A DNA stretch of 64,000 nt from Gnetum montanum. Taxonomy: Eukaryota > Streptophyta > Gnetopsida > Gnetales > Gnetaceae. A program made the translations under genes and the position numbers. The stretch lies in assembly GCA_015680685.1 (NCBI GenBank), contig MNCI01002737.1:4078-68077 (forward strand), in the 5' to 3' direction. The notes under the pieces were generated by a model that saw nothing but the letters and a program-made list of their open reading frames with translations, had not been told where the DNA came from and did not search any database. This document shows, piece after piece, positions 43,322 to 55,228 of this stretch; position 1 is the stretch's first letter; each line of letters begins with the position of its first letter.

Positions 43322-45304
43322 TTAGAATGGGGGGTATCCCCCATAACTAAATGGTTGAGTATGACAAGGATTAATAAATGGAAAATGAGAATCCTTGCAT
43401 GTTGGAAATATTGGAACTGGTCCATACTTACCCCATTTGGGTTCACACACTTGATTATAGTAAGCATAGTGGGGCAATTTATATGATGTAGTTCTCAGAT
43501 AACGAGTTGACCCACTATGATGTTCAAGACCATTAGATGGAATGCAAGGATTGGAATGATGCCTCCCATGGTTGTGTTCATTGGGTCGTATGGTTGTTGG
43601 AGTGTTAGTTGGTGGCCTTGATGAAGTAACATGAGGCATTGTATTCGAAGGTAAGGGTGCACCACAGTGTGGGACTTGTGCTGAGTTGGAGGATGTAGTG
43701 GCCTCGGAATTATGTTGTCCTTTCTTACAGATGTGTTTAAAGAAGGGACGCTTTTGATGTTGAGGAGGCCTTGCACTGCTGTTGGTCGTAGTAGCACAAG
43801 TGTTGTTCGTGAGTTGTTGCTGTGGCACCAACACCTTAGGAACAGTTTGTAGCAATGTAGAAGGAGGGAAAGGATGAGAATGTTGAAAGTTAGAAGGAAT
43901 ATAAGGTGCACAAGGTGGTGGTTGTGTTTGAGGCATGGGTTGATAGTATTGTGGAGAATAGTAATGTGGTGGGATAGAGTATGTTGGCCTAGTTGGAGAA
44001 ACAGGATGTTGAACGTGATAAGCATTTGGATTCGGATAATATGAAGGGTGCCTCCAGTCTAAGGGTGGTCTCCCCCGCGACTGGGATTGTGGCCACTGTG
44101 ATCGAACACAGTATCTTTGTACGAACTCTGGATGTAGCATTTTTCCCCAATGCTCATGTAGATGTAACAATATTGGGCATTGGCCGTTGGGGTGATCGTA
44201 CAAGCATATGTTGCATTCATACGTATGATTGATAGTTGAGTGCTTATTCCCTTCATTCTTTTTCTTCAAATGTCTAATGTTTTGTCCTACTTCTTGGGTT
44301 GTCAAAACTCTATCCCCAATGTTGTTGATAAATTCTCCACACTTTTGGTATGTCCATTCCAGCATCTTATTGATCTTTGCCTCGGCTTCTTCTAATGTTT
44401 GTTGTATTAGCAAAGATGATGTTTCCACCTTGAGATTGGTTGATTTCTCCTTTTTATGATTATGGACCTTTTCTGATTTGAGACTTTGGTCCTGTTGATG
44501 TTTTTCAATACTCTCCCATCTAGCCATATCTCCTTCTTCTTTTGCTACCCGCTTAATAAGCTCTTGGACTTGATGGGTTTGTAGTTCGTATAGTTGACCT
44601 TGGACATACATTCCTAAGGTCTCTCTTGTTTCATTACGTAGCCCATCAATGATATGGTACATTAGCCTTTCCTCAGAAAACCCATGGCTTGGATAGTTGT
44701 TTAACAGTGCATAATATCTTTCTAAGGCCATGTCCAAGGGTTCATGTTGTGCTTGTTTCCATCCTTGGATCTGTTTCCTCAAGGCTGACACTCTTGCGTA
44801 GGTTTGATATTTTTCATTAAAGACTTCTACCATTGTTGACTAGTGTCGTATTGAATTTGGTTTTAACGATCTATACCATACTTCTTCTTGGTCAACGAGT
44901 GTCATCGAAAAGAGCTTAAGTTTTTGCCAACCGTTATCAACGTTGTTCCATGTGCAGGCATCGTAGAAGGCTTGTAAATGTTGATGCGGATCTAAGTCAT
45001 AGCCTCCTAAAAAAGTAGGAAAGTTATTTAAATCAAGCCTGGGTAGACGGCTCTCTTTATGATGCCTACGTGAGATTCGAACAGCCTCCTATATTTGCTT
45101 TAAGCTTGTAGTGGCTAGTGGGGGTTCATTGTCATTAGGTAAGTTATACTTTTGTGTGTTGAGACGATGTTGCCTTCGTTTCTGTTTATAGGAAACCCCC
45201 ACCTCAGATTGCATACTTCAATCTTCATTGTCATCTAATTCGTTGGTTCTCCAATGAACTTCCTCACTAAGTGTGGCATTATCGTACTCTTGTAGGAGAG
45301 GCAT
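43322..45304 (-). pseudogene. E3 gag, single frame with three stops
   Basis: From ATG 45304 to TAA 43322-43324 one frame of 660 codons runs without a frameshift. Only three stops (one TGA and two TAG) interrupt it, all in the first 157 codons. The last 503 codons (from 44833) are fully open. The capsid-like part reads SALRKQIQGWKQ, EPLDMALERYYALLNNYPSH and YHIIDGLRNETRETLGMY; a zinc knuckle CNICLYDHPNGQC (C-x2-C-x3-H-x4-C) lies near 44180-44219. A long Pro/Gln/Tyr/His-rich tail follows, ending SYGGYPPF. E4 ends gag the same way (SRGGYPPF), so this terminus predates both. It packages element RNA in family members. Confidence 0.8.
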
Positions 45305-45427
45305 TGTTGTGAAGTTGTGTGTGAAATTATGTGTGACTTTTATAATTATTTCTTCTTCCTAAGAGATATATCGTTAAGTCCTTTACAGCGACCTTGTATG
45401 ATATAACTAATCTAGATAATTAGCACT

Positions 45428-45446
45428 GTCCCCGGCAACGGTGCCA
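45428..45446 (-). promoter_or_regulatory. E3 primer binding site (tRNA-Asp)
   Basis: TGGCACCGTTGCCGGGGAC on the minus strand, one base inside the 5' LTR. The best-preserved primer site of the window. Confidence 0.9.
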
Positions 45447-45447
45447 A

Positions 45448-46342
45448 TGATGAGTGGCGAGATACCCCTACACTCAACCATAAGAATACGAGCGTTTTCA
45501 CGCGCGATCCGGTCGAACTCCGTAGATGGACTAGTTGTGGCACCTAGAAAGTTATCCTTAGGTCGCAGTTTGTTGTCTTCCCACCTAGACTAGTATTATC
45601 TTTGTCATATATGGTTTAGTCTAGAGTGAGGTGTATGATGTGATCCTAATCTAACGCTACTCTTGAAGGAAGTGGAAAATGATATTAACTAAGCTAAGCT
45701 AGGAGGGAAAGGGTAAGAGAATCTAATCTAGCCTAAGTGTGATGAGCATCCGTTCCTTGATCATCCGTACACATCTTGGACCTCGTGCACGACTACCACT
45801 AGGATTACCAAGCGTAGATCCTAGGTACGCCACTAGGTTACCAAGTAGTCATACTTAAATGCTTGTAATCAAGTCGTACTTATTCCGCGTTACTAGGAGA
45901 TAAGGGTGAGAGAGACTAACTAAGAAAGCAGTAAATAACACTTAAATAAATAAATAGATAGGTGAATGCTGCAATGATGAAGTAATCTCAATCTTTATTG
46001 TCGGTCATGTGCTTGTCCAAGTACGTCACACTCGAATAAAGGATGTCGTACAATTACATTCACCACACTGCGGGCAGACACTGAAAAATATTCTATCTCT
46101 GGAAGGGGAAAACTGCCAGAGCTTCACTAAGGAACTAAACTAGATGTCTAAAACTGGGAAAGTCACCTCTTATTTATAGACATTGAGGTAGGAAAGACAC
46201 GATATCGCATACGATACATCATGTACGCGATATCGCGAAAAGGATGCGATGTCGTGTATGCGATATCATGGGCAGATGAGATATCGTGGGTGCCTTATCA
46301 TTGGTGCGTTATTGCAGCTACTAGCAATTTCATGACTCATCA
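45448..46342 (-). repeat. E3 5' LTR (895 bp)
   Basis: Aligns with 39798-40723 along its length; shorter by 31 bp, which equals one unit of the palindromic array. Minus TATAAATA at 46171-46178. Poly(A)-signal hairpin (CTTTATTG...CGAATAAAG in plus orientation) at 45990-46040. Confidence 0.92.
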
Positions 46343-47450
46343 TAACTCAAATGACAAATGATTATTAAAATCATATGAAGAACACAACAATCAAATAAAT
46401 ATGCTAAGAAATAAATAATGAAAATGTAAGCAAAATATGGAAATGCAACTATATACATATGAAATGAAAAGAAAAGGGGAAAAAAACATACAACTAAAAA
46501 TCTACCAAGTGTCCACGTGGGGCATCTGAGTAGAAATGCTTCAAATGAAATGTATTAAAATTCATATTCAACCTATGTCCTTGCAAATTAGCAACCTTGT
46601 ACACATTGGGACCAATGACATCTTTAATTTTGAATGGGCCTAACCAAATAGGAGAGAACTTACCTTGAAGATTTGCTCAATCACATGTTCTACCTTTTTC
46701 CAAGACTAGGTCTTCTATCTTAAAGACTTCATCAACATACTTCTTGTCAAGACATTGTTTAACAATTTGTCGATGCTTAAGATTATGAAAATCAAGACCT
46801 AATCTTAACTTGCTTGATCATTTTCTATCAATTTTTTCTTTGATACAAGTTTCAATGATAGGTTTAGGTCTTGGTGGGCTATCGGATATAGCCTTTCTAG
46901 GAGAATGTTCCATGGATGTGTCATTAAAATTTAGCACACTTTCAAATGTTTTAAGAGGAAGGGTTTTACTTACATCTTTATCTTTCTCTAAAGGTGATGG
47001 ATTAGTCGGATGAAATCCATTGTGTTGTTGATAAGGCAAAGTGTCTCCATTGATTTATTCCCCTTCTCAGGAAATTTGATAGGATTGGGTGGAATCTACA
47101 TGAAAGACAAGATTTATTTTTGTAATTCCACTCACATAGTCATTTTCAACATGTTTGCTACACTCAACCTCAATAACCCCAACATACAGATTAGTGTTTC
47201 GATCTTCCAAAGGTTGGTTTTGTTGATCCAAGGCTGTAATTACTTGTTTGTAGAAGGGTTCTCGAGGGATAGTCATGTACTCAAATTTTTCTTTGATAGG
47301 GATTAATAGCTCTGAGAAATCTAACCTAAAGAAGCCCCCAAACTTGGCTCCAAAAGTCCTGGATAAGAGCACACCATAGATGGGTGTCATGTCAACTACT
47401 AGGATATTCGTATAACATGTAAGTATAGGGTATTACTTAAGTTGTACTTT
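46343..47450 (-). pseudogene. Ty3/gypsy remnant: protease region joined to integrase C-terminus
   Basis: On the minus strand 47390-47067 reads MTPIYGVLLSRTFGAKFGGF and IPIKEKFEYMTIPREPFYKQ, protease-region text of plant Ty3 elements. Near 46820-46830 it switches to integrase C-terminal text: FKIEDLVLEKGR, then GKFSPIWLGPFKIKDVIG and HRLNMNFNTFHLKHFY down to about 46490. RT, RNase H and the integrase core are missing, so a large internal deletion joined the two. E3 is inserted on its 3' side. Confidence 0.65.
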
Positions 47451-50400
47451 TACTCCTTTTAATAATCCTACCACAGGTACATTAGAAAGGCACAAAGAAT
47501 ACTGAATCCCCTTGAAGCCACATCTTGTTCAAACTTTTGAATCCTTCCCAATTCTGAAAACTACCAAAGTCTCAAATTTATTAAAGTTTTATTAGTGAAA
47601 AAGGGATTGCACATTTTCAAAATAAGAAAAATCATAGAGTTTTTGGATGGGTGGATGTCATGGACTCACTACCTATTGCATGAAAAAGAAACCATGTCCC
47701 AATCATTTGTAATGAAATTCAAAGCTAGAAACCAGACACCAAGAATCAAATAACAAAAATAGTACATACCACCATCAATCAACACATTACCATTTTACTT
47801 GACACTTATGAACAAAAAGTTAGAAAATCACACCAAAATAAAGGAAAATATAAAATAAAGTGTAAACTATTCAAGAAATAGTAAATGTACTAACGATGAT
47901 GTAAAACAAAAATTAGAAAAGATTAATAACATGAAAACAAGAAGATGTAAAATAAAGAATGTGTAAAACAAAAATTTGTAAAATAAAAAGATGAAAAACA
48001 CTTAAGAATCCTAAATACTAGAAAGGGGGATAACCCCCACGACTAAACGTTTGGCTATGACAAGAATGAATAAGTGGGTAAATAGGATCCATGCATGTAT
48101 GAAATGTTGGGAACCTGGCATGCCCCAGCCATTGGGTGTCTGTTGATGGTGTGGTGGCTAGGTAGAGAAATTTTTGGTCATACACCTAATTGTTATATGT
48201 ATGGTGGGTCAGGTTATGAGGCATGTTAAAATTATGGATGACTAGCCCACTATTCTACCCTTGAGTATGAGATGGTATGCATGGATTCATTTGTCTTCCC
48301 ACATTTGTAGATTCATTGGTTGGATGTGGAATTGGAGTATGGACAAATGGTGGCCCTTATGTATCATGAGAGGATGTTGGTTTAGATAAGGAAGGTGGTG
48401 CACCAGATTGGCATTGTGTTGGCTTGGATGATGTGGTGGGTCTATGCATGGTTTGCCTTGGCTTACAGCGTTCCTCCAGAAGTGATGTTTTCGATGTTGA
48501 GTTTGGGATCCACTAGTGTCAGCATGTCTATGCACATTTTTAGCATAAGTGGCACTCATTTTTTGATACTGTGGTGCTAAATCTTCTTAAGTCATTGGTG
48601 ATGGCATTGGAGGAGATGAATTATGAAAATATCAAGGGTAAGTTGGATGGTAAGAGGCACGAGGTGGTGATCCTTCAAGGGATGTCATGTATTGATGGTA
48701 CTTGGGGGAGAGTGGTAGTGGTGATTTGAAGTAGAGGATGCTGAGCTAGTTGGAGAAACAGGGTATTAAACATAATATTCATGAGGTTTCGGTGGGTATG
48801 GATGATTTGGTGGTGGCCTCCCCCACAACTGTGATTGTTTCCACTATAGTTGATGATCATGTTGAGGCTCATGGTAGGTCCCCCTAGGATGGTATGATCA
48901 GTTGTGACACTGTCTATAATTACCTTGTGGGAGAGGAAATCTCCTGAGCATGTGCTTTTGCACAAATTTTGGATTTAAGGGACTTGCCCAATACTCCTAT
49001 AGATGCAACAATATGGGGCATTGTCCCTTAAGATGGTCATATACGCATAGTTTGCATCCATCATCTTCGTTTGTGGTGGAGGCTTTAGCCTCACTTTCAT
49101 CAGCCACATTTCTCGTTGGTTGAAAAGTGTTCTTGATTGTTTCTTGGTTATGTGTCCTTTGTTTATTGTGATCACCTAGCTTGTGTTGCATGATCTTATC
49201 TATGACCACCTTGATAAGAGTTGTGACATTCTCATCTATCCATTTAGACATCCTATTAAACTTTACTTCTAGATCATCAATAGACTTCTTTATCGACAAA
49301 GTCTGTTGTGGAATCATCTTATCAAAAGTAGTTTCATTTTTCTTACCATAAATTTGGACCTCCTTCAATTGAAGAGTTGGGTCCCATTGAGATTTCTTGA
49401 CATTCTCCCACTTGCATGTCTCTCCTTCTTCTTTTTCCATACACTCAATTATCTCTTTGATCTGATGGGCTTGAAGCTCATATAATTGCCCTGGGGCAGA
49501 CATCCCAAGGGTTACCCTTATTTCATTATGAAGCCCATCTATGATGTGGTAAATTTGCTCTTCCTTAGAGAAACCATGGCCTGGGAATCTATTCAATAAA
49601 GCATAATATCTATCTAAGGCCATGTCCAAGGGTTCATGTTTTTCTTGTGGCCACTCTTGGATCTATCTCCTCAAATTGGACACTCTTTTATAGGTTTGGT
49701 ATCTCTCGTTGAAAAGTTCCATCATTGTAAACCATCATTGGAAGAAATTTGGTCTTAATGATCTATACCACACTTTGGCTCTATCAATTAGTGTCCTAGG
49801 AAAGAGCTTAAGCTTTTTCCATCCACTTTCAATGCTATAGTTAGCACAGGCATCATGAAAGGCTTGTAAATGATGTTATGAATCTAAATCATAGCCTCTT
49901 GAAAATTTTAGGATATTATTCATGTCAAGATTAGGTAAATGAATTTTTTTTCGATGCCTGCGAGATACTTAATGCCCTCTGTGATATGCAATAGGCTCTT
50001 AGTGGCCAATAGGGGTTCATTATCATCAAATAGACTATGAGGGAAGTTCCTATGTTCTGGTGTCCTCTTTGACTCTTCCCATGGGCTCAATTCCGATTTT
50101 TAGTTTCACCCTTTAATGGAGCTCTATCTCTATACCTATGTTCATCTTTGTCAAAACTAGACGTTGAAGGGAAAGAGGGAAATGAGGAACTGGAAGAGTT
50201 TCCATGGTTTCTATGGTGTTCTTCGAGGTCCCTTAGTTTATTGTTTCTAGGTTTTGAGGAGGTCTTACACCTTGAGGCCTCCCCTAGTCTAGGACTTGCA
50301 TCATCTTCTTCAAGATTGTCTATCTTAGGTGAATGTAGTTTTTGAGTGTCATCAGGATGGTCATGATCATAAGAAACCCTTACATAAGGTTTATCACTCC

Positions 50401-50610
50401 AATCTTCTTCATCATATATCTCGTTAGTTCTCCAATGAATGTGTTCGCTATATAGCACATAGTCACTTCCATGTGAGAGAGACATTGTTCATGGTTTATG
50501 GTGTGTGTGAATCAATAGATTTTGAAAGATATATCGTTAATTCCTTTACAGTGATATTGTATAATATAACTAATTTAGATAACTAGCACCATCCTCAGCA
50601 ATGACACTAA
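47451..50610 (-). mobile_element. E4: truncated gag-only relative of E3
   Basis: Below the LTR at 50611-51454 come a badly mutated primer site (about 50590-50609), gag (50485-48020), a T-rich tract (47870-48000) and the conserved GGATGGGTGGATG...GGACTCACT block at 47645-47674. No pol between gag and that block. The lower end stops near 47450 against the protease remnant, without a 3' LTR. Confidence 0.65.
48020..50485 (-). pseudogene. E4 gag remnant
   Basis: ATG at 50485 (HIHWRTNEIYDEEDWSDKPY), Ser/Arg/His-rich linker to 50087, capsid-like part open at 49629-48997 (DMALDRYYALLNRFPGHGF, IYHIIDGLHNEIRVTLGM), knuckle CKLCVYDHLKGQC at about 49020-49060, then a frameshifted Pro/Tyr/His-rich tail ending SRGGYPPF near 48020. 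Parallel to the E3 gag over its whole length. Confidence 0.7.
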
Positions 50611-51454
50611 TGATGAGCGATGAGGTATCCCTACGCTCAACCATACGAATTACAAGCATTCACATGCAATCCTGTTGAATTTCATGGATGGGACTAGTTG
50701 TGGCACCTAGATCATTATACTTTGATCACAATTTGCTATCTTCCCACTTGGACTAGTGGTAGCTTTGTCACATATCTTTTAGTCCAAAGTGAGGCATATG
50801 ATGTGGTTCCTAATTCTACGCTATGTTAGTCCTGATGACAGAAAGAGATAAATTGATTAACTAATGAATAACGAAAAATAAGTCTAAATTAGCCTAATGC
50901 GATGGTATCCACTCTTATCTATCTAAATATGTCTTGGACTTCATGGAGCTACTTCTAGAATTGCCAAGTGTATGTTATTGGTTATGTCAAATGATACACT
51001 TTTGGATTACCAAGTATTTCCACTTAAATGCTCTTAATTAAGGCATATGCATTCTTCTTAATGACAGAAATAGTAAATAAAAATAAATGGAAATGTTTAA
51101 CTAAAGAAAGCATTAAATAATTAAATCAATAATATTAATCTAAGTGGATGCTACAATGATGGAAGTAATCTCGATCTTTATTTCCAGTCATGTAACGTGT
51201 CCAACTACATCACACTCAAACAAAGGTGTCATACGATTACAAACATCACTCTGCAGGCATACACTGGGAATATTCTAACTCTGGAGAAAACAAACTGCAA
51301 GAGCTCCACTACTTTAACTAAAAAAAATTATATGGAAATCATGAGCCTAAGCCCTATATTTATAGACCAGAGTTTATCCTGCGACATCGGGGCTCCAACA
51401 TCGAGGCACTGATACAAGGCTCTGATATCAAGATAGGCAAATCATGACTCATCA
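50611..51454 (-). repeat. LTR shared by E4 and E5 (844 bp)
   Basis: TGATGAGCGA to GACTCATCA in plus orientation, minus TATAAATA at 51357-51364. E4's primer-site side abuts its left end and a polypurine-like ACCTCCCACACTTA abuts its right end. It therefore serves as 5' LTR of E4 and 3' LTR of E5, as expected after recombination between elements. U3 repeats here are of a third type (ATCGGGGCTCCAACATCGAG). Confidence 0.75.
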
Positions 51455-53825
51455 ACCTCCCACACTTATTATCTTTTTGGCTCAAAATATCTTACACTTA
51501 GTTGGAATGGTTTATTAAGAGAATTTATTGAACTATTTGGGTTGAATTTACTAAATTCATGATAATATCCTTTATGTTTTATCTTACTCATCCTTAAACT
51601 ATCTTTTGGAGTTAGGAAATTTTTTCAAAAAATTTGGTTCAAATTTTCCTCAATGTCACCCCCACAACTAAGTTAAGTGCTTCATGATCAATAGGGTTCA
51701 AGAATTTTGGAAATTAGAGTTGTAGGGGCAAACTTATGGCTTGTGGAAGTTAGCGTGTCAGAGCTCAAAAGAAGAAGAACAAAAATTTCTCTCATGGAAA
51801 ATGGCAAGAATGAAAAATATTTCTAACTTCCTATGCCTATATATAGTATCTTTGTAGCACAACATCATTGATATGATATGGTATCAATGATGTATGAGTG
51901 GCTCATACATCACATCAACGACATCACCTCAAAAAATTTCAATTATTATGAGCATTTGCAAATGGAAAAAATGAGTCAAATTGAATGATATAAAGATAAT
52001 AAGAATTCCTAGAGGATCTTAGAATAACTATGATTCTTATGTTGCTAAAATGAGGTGTTGAAAATCCATAAAGAAGGAATTTCAAGTTATGAAAATTGAT
52101 TAAGTATATATAAGATGAATGAAAGGTTATAGGTTCATGGATAGATTTTTGAAAGGGAAGTACTTATTAGAGTTTTGGATGATCTTAGAAGGCACAAGAT
52201 GATGTGGAATTGCTTGCAAAGTATGAAATACAAGAGTTATATAAGTGGTCCTTCCCAAAGCAGGCTCCAGCCCATAGTGCCCATGTATAACCACACCTAA
52301 AAGTGTCCTTAGGCACTCAAGGAGTTGAATCTAAGACATACTTGTTAGTAAAACGCACATATTAGTATTGTTGGATTGGGAAAATATCACTATATTACAC
52401 AAAATCATAAATTATAATTCACTATATAGTGAGGTGAAATGGACTATAGAAGGGATTGATTAAATCGAGATGTGAGGTATCTTACCATAGGCATAATGAA
52501 TTCCTAGTGCAATTGGTGATTAAAGTAATCATTAGGCATTTGTTCCAAGATTCAAACTAAGTCTAGACCACTTCCAATGACATCGCATTGTCTCATCTCT
52601 TAGGTGCACAACCATAAGACTACCACTATTACAAAGAGTATTACCCCTTGGCATATTGTCCAATGGAGGAGTTTATTAATTGTACTTTTTATTATTTTTT
52701 TAAAGATTCCTGAGAAGCCATCCACCTTCAGCCATAGGTAACATGTCTTTCCAATGGAACCCCTAGAAATTTATTTTGTTCATGGATTTTATTTTTGTCT
52801 ATGTTAACCTTACCAGAGGACTACTATTAGGAATGGGTAATATGTCTTTCCATTGACATGGTAAGGTAGCATTTATTGTATTCTTACTCCCATTTTTTAT
52901 TAGATCTACAAGGATATAATACATCCTTAACAATAAGATAGAACTCATAGTAGTAATCCAAGAGAATCCACAAATTCCCTTGATGTCACACCCTTTGCAT
53001 TCCCACTTGGTTCTTTACTCATTTGTCCAAGCATAATGATCACAAGTTTATTCTTAGTTTTATTATGAGAAGAATGTCATTATGGCCATTGTAAGAATCT
53101 CTTATTGTTGGAATGGGTAGATGGATGTGGTGGTCTCACTGTATAAATAATCAGCCCCTTATGATTAATAACATAGAGAAATCTTCATCTTATTAGGACT
53201 ACATCTTACCTTAGTTGGTGTGTTTTATTGAAAATTGACCAAAAATATGTACAAGTAAAATAAAGACAAAATACAAAAAATTAGAAAAATTTTCAAAAAT
53301 TAGAAAGATAAAAATAATGAAAGATTATCAAAAAATTAGAAAATATCAAAGAATATCAAAGGATTAAGAAATGAAAAAGTATAAAAGTATGAGAATATAT
53401 CAAAGAATGTGAAAAAGTATTAAGAAAAGAAAAAGGTATAACAAAAATTATAAATCATAAAAATCAGAAAACCAAAAAAAGTTTAAAAAGAACTTATTAA
53501 TTCCTAAGTCAGAATAAGGCATCTCCCCCATGATTGAACTCATGGGCAAGTATTCAGAAAATGGATCCTAGATCCCTTGGATCATACACTCTAGGTTTTT
53601 CACTTATCATCTTTAATGATTTAGTGTTTTTGTTATCATCCTAGGTAATCTTGATGGTAATCAAATTTTGATCTTTTGAGGATTGATACTTTGTTGGACT
53701 AGATGATCTTTGCATCACATAAGGTCCAACTATACTCTCTGATTTATTCTTAAATGCAAATTTTAAGTCCTCAATTTCCCAATCTACTTGTGTATGATTT
53801 TGGTTTATTCTTAAATTAAAATTTT
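51455..53825 (-). mobile_element. E5: non-coding internal part of an E3-like element
   Basis: No open coding region. Blocks match E3 41471-43321 in the same order (see that entry), then a T-rich tract (53230-53480) and the GGCATCTCCCCCATGATTGAA block at 53519-53540. Gag is deleted between about 53560 and the LTR fragment; no aORF trace was found next to the polypurine side. Confidence 0.55.
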
Positions 53826-54398
53826 AAGTCCTTTGTCCTAGTTTTCCAATCATGTCTTAGGCTTATGTAATTATGACTAGGATTACCAAGTGAAATCATT
53901 ACTCTACAAATCAAGCAAAACCACTATTGGATTACCAAATAATTACACTTAAATGCTCAAACTAGTCGTACCCATTCCACTTAAGTGATGAGCATAAAAA
54001 GTAAAATATTTTGGAATGTAAATGATTAAGCTAAGAAAATAGGGAAATTATGCTAAGTAAACAATAGAACAAAATAATTAAAGGAATGCTGCAATGACGT
54101 AAAATAGTCTCGATCTTTATTGCCAATCATAAAGTGTGCCCAAGTACAATTTACTCGAATAAAGACTCCAGTAAACTATTTAACGCCACATTGTAGGCAT
54201 TCACACTATCGCTAAAATTATGAAATGAAATTTAAAGAGTTTGGTTATGGGTTGACAAAAAAATTATTATTGCTTGTGCACCCATGTGTAAGTATTTATA
54301 TGGCTGCATAGCTCTTGAGACATCATATTAATGATGACATAGCATGAGCTACGATATCATAAATGCAATATCGTACTCGCAAAAAATTTAGTTTTATA
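53826..54398 (-). repeat. LTR fragment (E5 5' side)
   Basis: Matches 24910-25481 (TCTTAGGCTTATGTAATTATGA, CAAGCAAAACCACTA, AAAGGAATGCTGCAATGA, AGTATTTATATGGCTGCATAG), but lacks the primer-side third of the LTR. Ends TTTTATA near 54398. Confidence 0.65.
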
Positions 54399-55228
54399 AA
54401 TTACAATTTAAAAAAAATCATTAAATAAGGTGTTTCTAGTCACCTTTCATTCATCAAGTAAAAATATCTTCTATACTCTTCCAATGGCCTTCCAATTTAT
54501 AGCATTAAGACCAAGTCCCCAAAGTGTACATTCATATAACTCTAACATAAATGACTACTTTCTTTTCTTGAATTTGGAATTGTCTTCAAAAACTTGTTCT
54601 TTATTCTATTTGGAAGCTTTGGTATGCAATTAAGTTTTATTATTGAGAGCATGATCATGATATTTCTTCAAGAGTTTAATATCAAATTTTCAAAGATATT
54701 GTTTCTCAATTACACCTTTAAGAAAAAAACCTTCCAATGAAAACTAACCAATTAATTTGTCTCTTCAACCATTAATTTTTTTTTTTTTTGAAGGCTTAAG
54801 AATGGGAAGGTTTCAACTTTTTTTGCTATTTATTCATTTTTTCAAATTGAAGTTTTCTTTTGTCTTTAGAGAGAGTTTTTTACTTCTTTTTATAAGAAAC
54901 CCTGTAGTAAAAAGTGAAAACACATGAGGATGGTTCTAAACAAGGGAAAGACCTTATTCTTTTCCTTTGTAGAGAGGAGATTTTTTAAGATTAGTTGGAT
55001 CTCTATTCATTTCTCTAAATTAACAATGCTAGTTTGGGGAAGAGAGAAAAAGGTTAGAACTAGAATTATCTTCATTGTTGATGAGCGATGAATAGACCCT
55101 ACGTCCAAAAATCCCACTTTCCACAGTAGGATGAAGCATATAGAAATATAGTATCACTATATTTGAGTGTAGATAAATGACCAAAGAATTCTTGAAAAAA
55201 TTAAGATAGAAGAGAATCCTACTGATAT
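54399..55228. other. AT-rich stretch without a recognisable gene
   Basis: Frames present are short and without family resemblance. Homopolymer T (54776-54789) and A runs. Its right end abuts the solo LTR at 55229. Confidence 0.4.

Larger units (their letters stand above)
39798..46342 (-). mobile_element. E3: complete gag-only LTR retrotransposon with target duplication TAACT
   Basis: 6,545 bp flanked by TAACT (39793-39797; 46343-46347). Minus-strand order is 5' LTR 46342-45448, primer site 45446-45428, gag 45304-43322, a T-rich tract (43200-43300), a long non-coding region, aORF remnant 41470-40920, polypurine side (AGTCGTGGGGGTA) and 3' LTR 40723-39798. No protease, RT, RNase H or integrase is present. 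LTRs are about 94-95% alike by eye. It is therefore non-autonomous, close in layout to gag-only LTR elements (TR-GAG), with an added extra ORF. Confidence 0.92.

Noticed and set aside
43495-44025. 176-codon minus frame inside E3
   Set aside because: It overlaps the longer 503-codon gag frame in another phase; a shadow.
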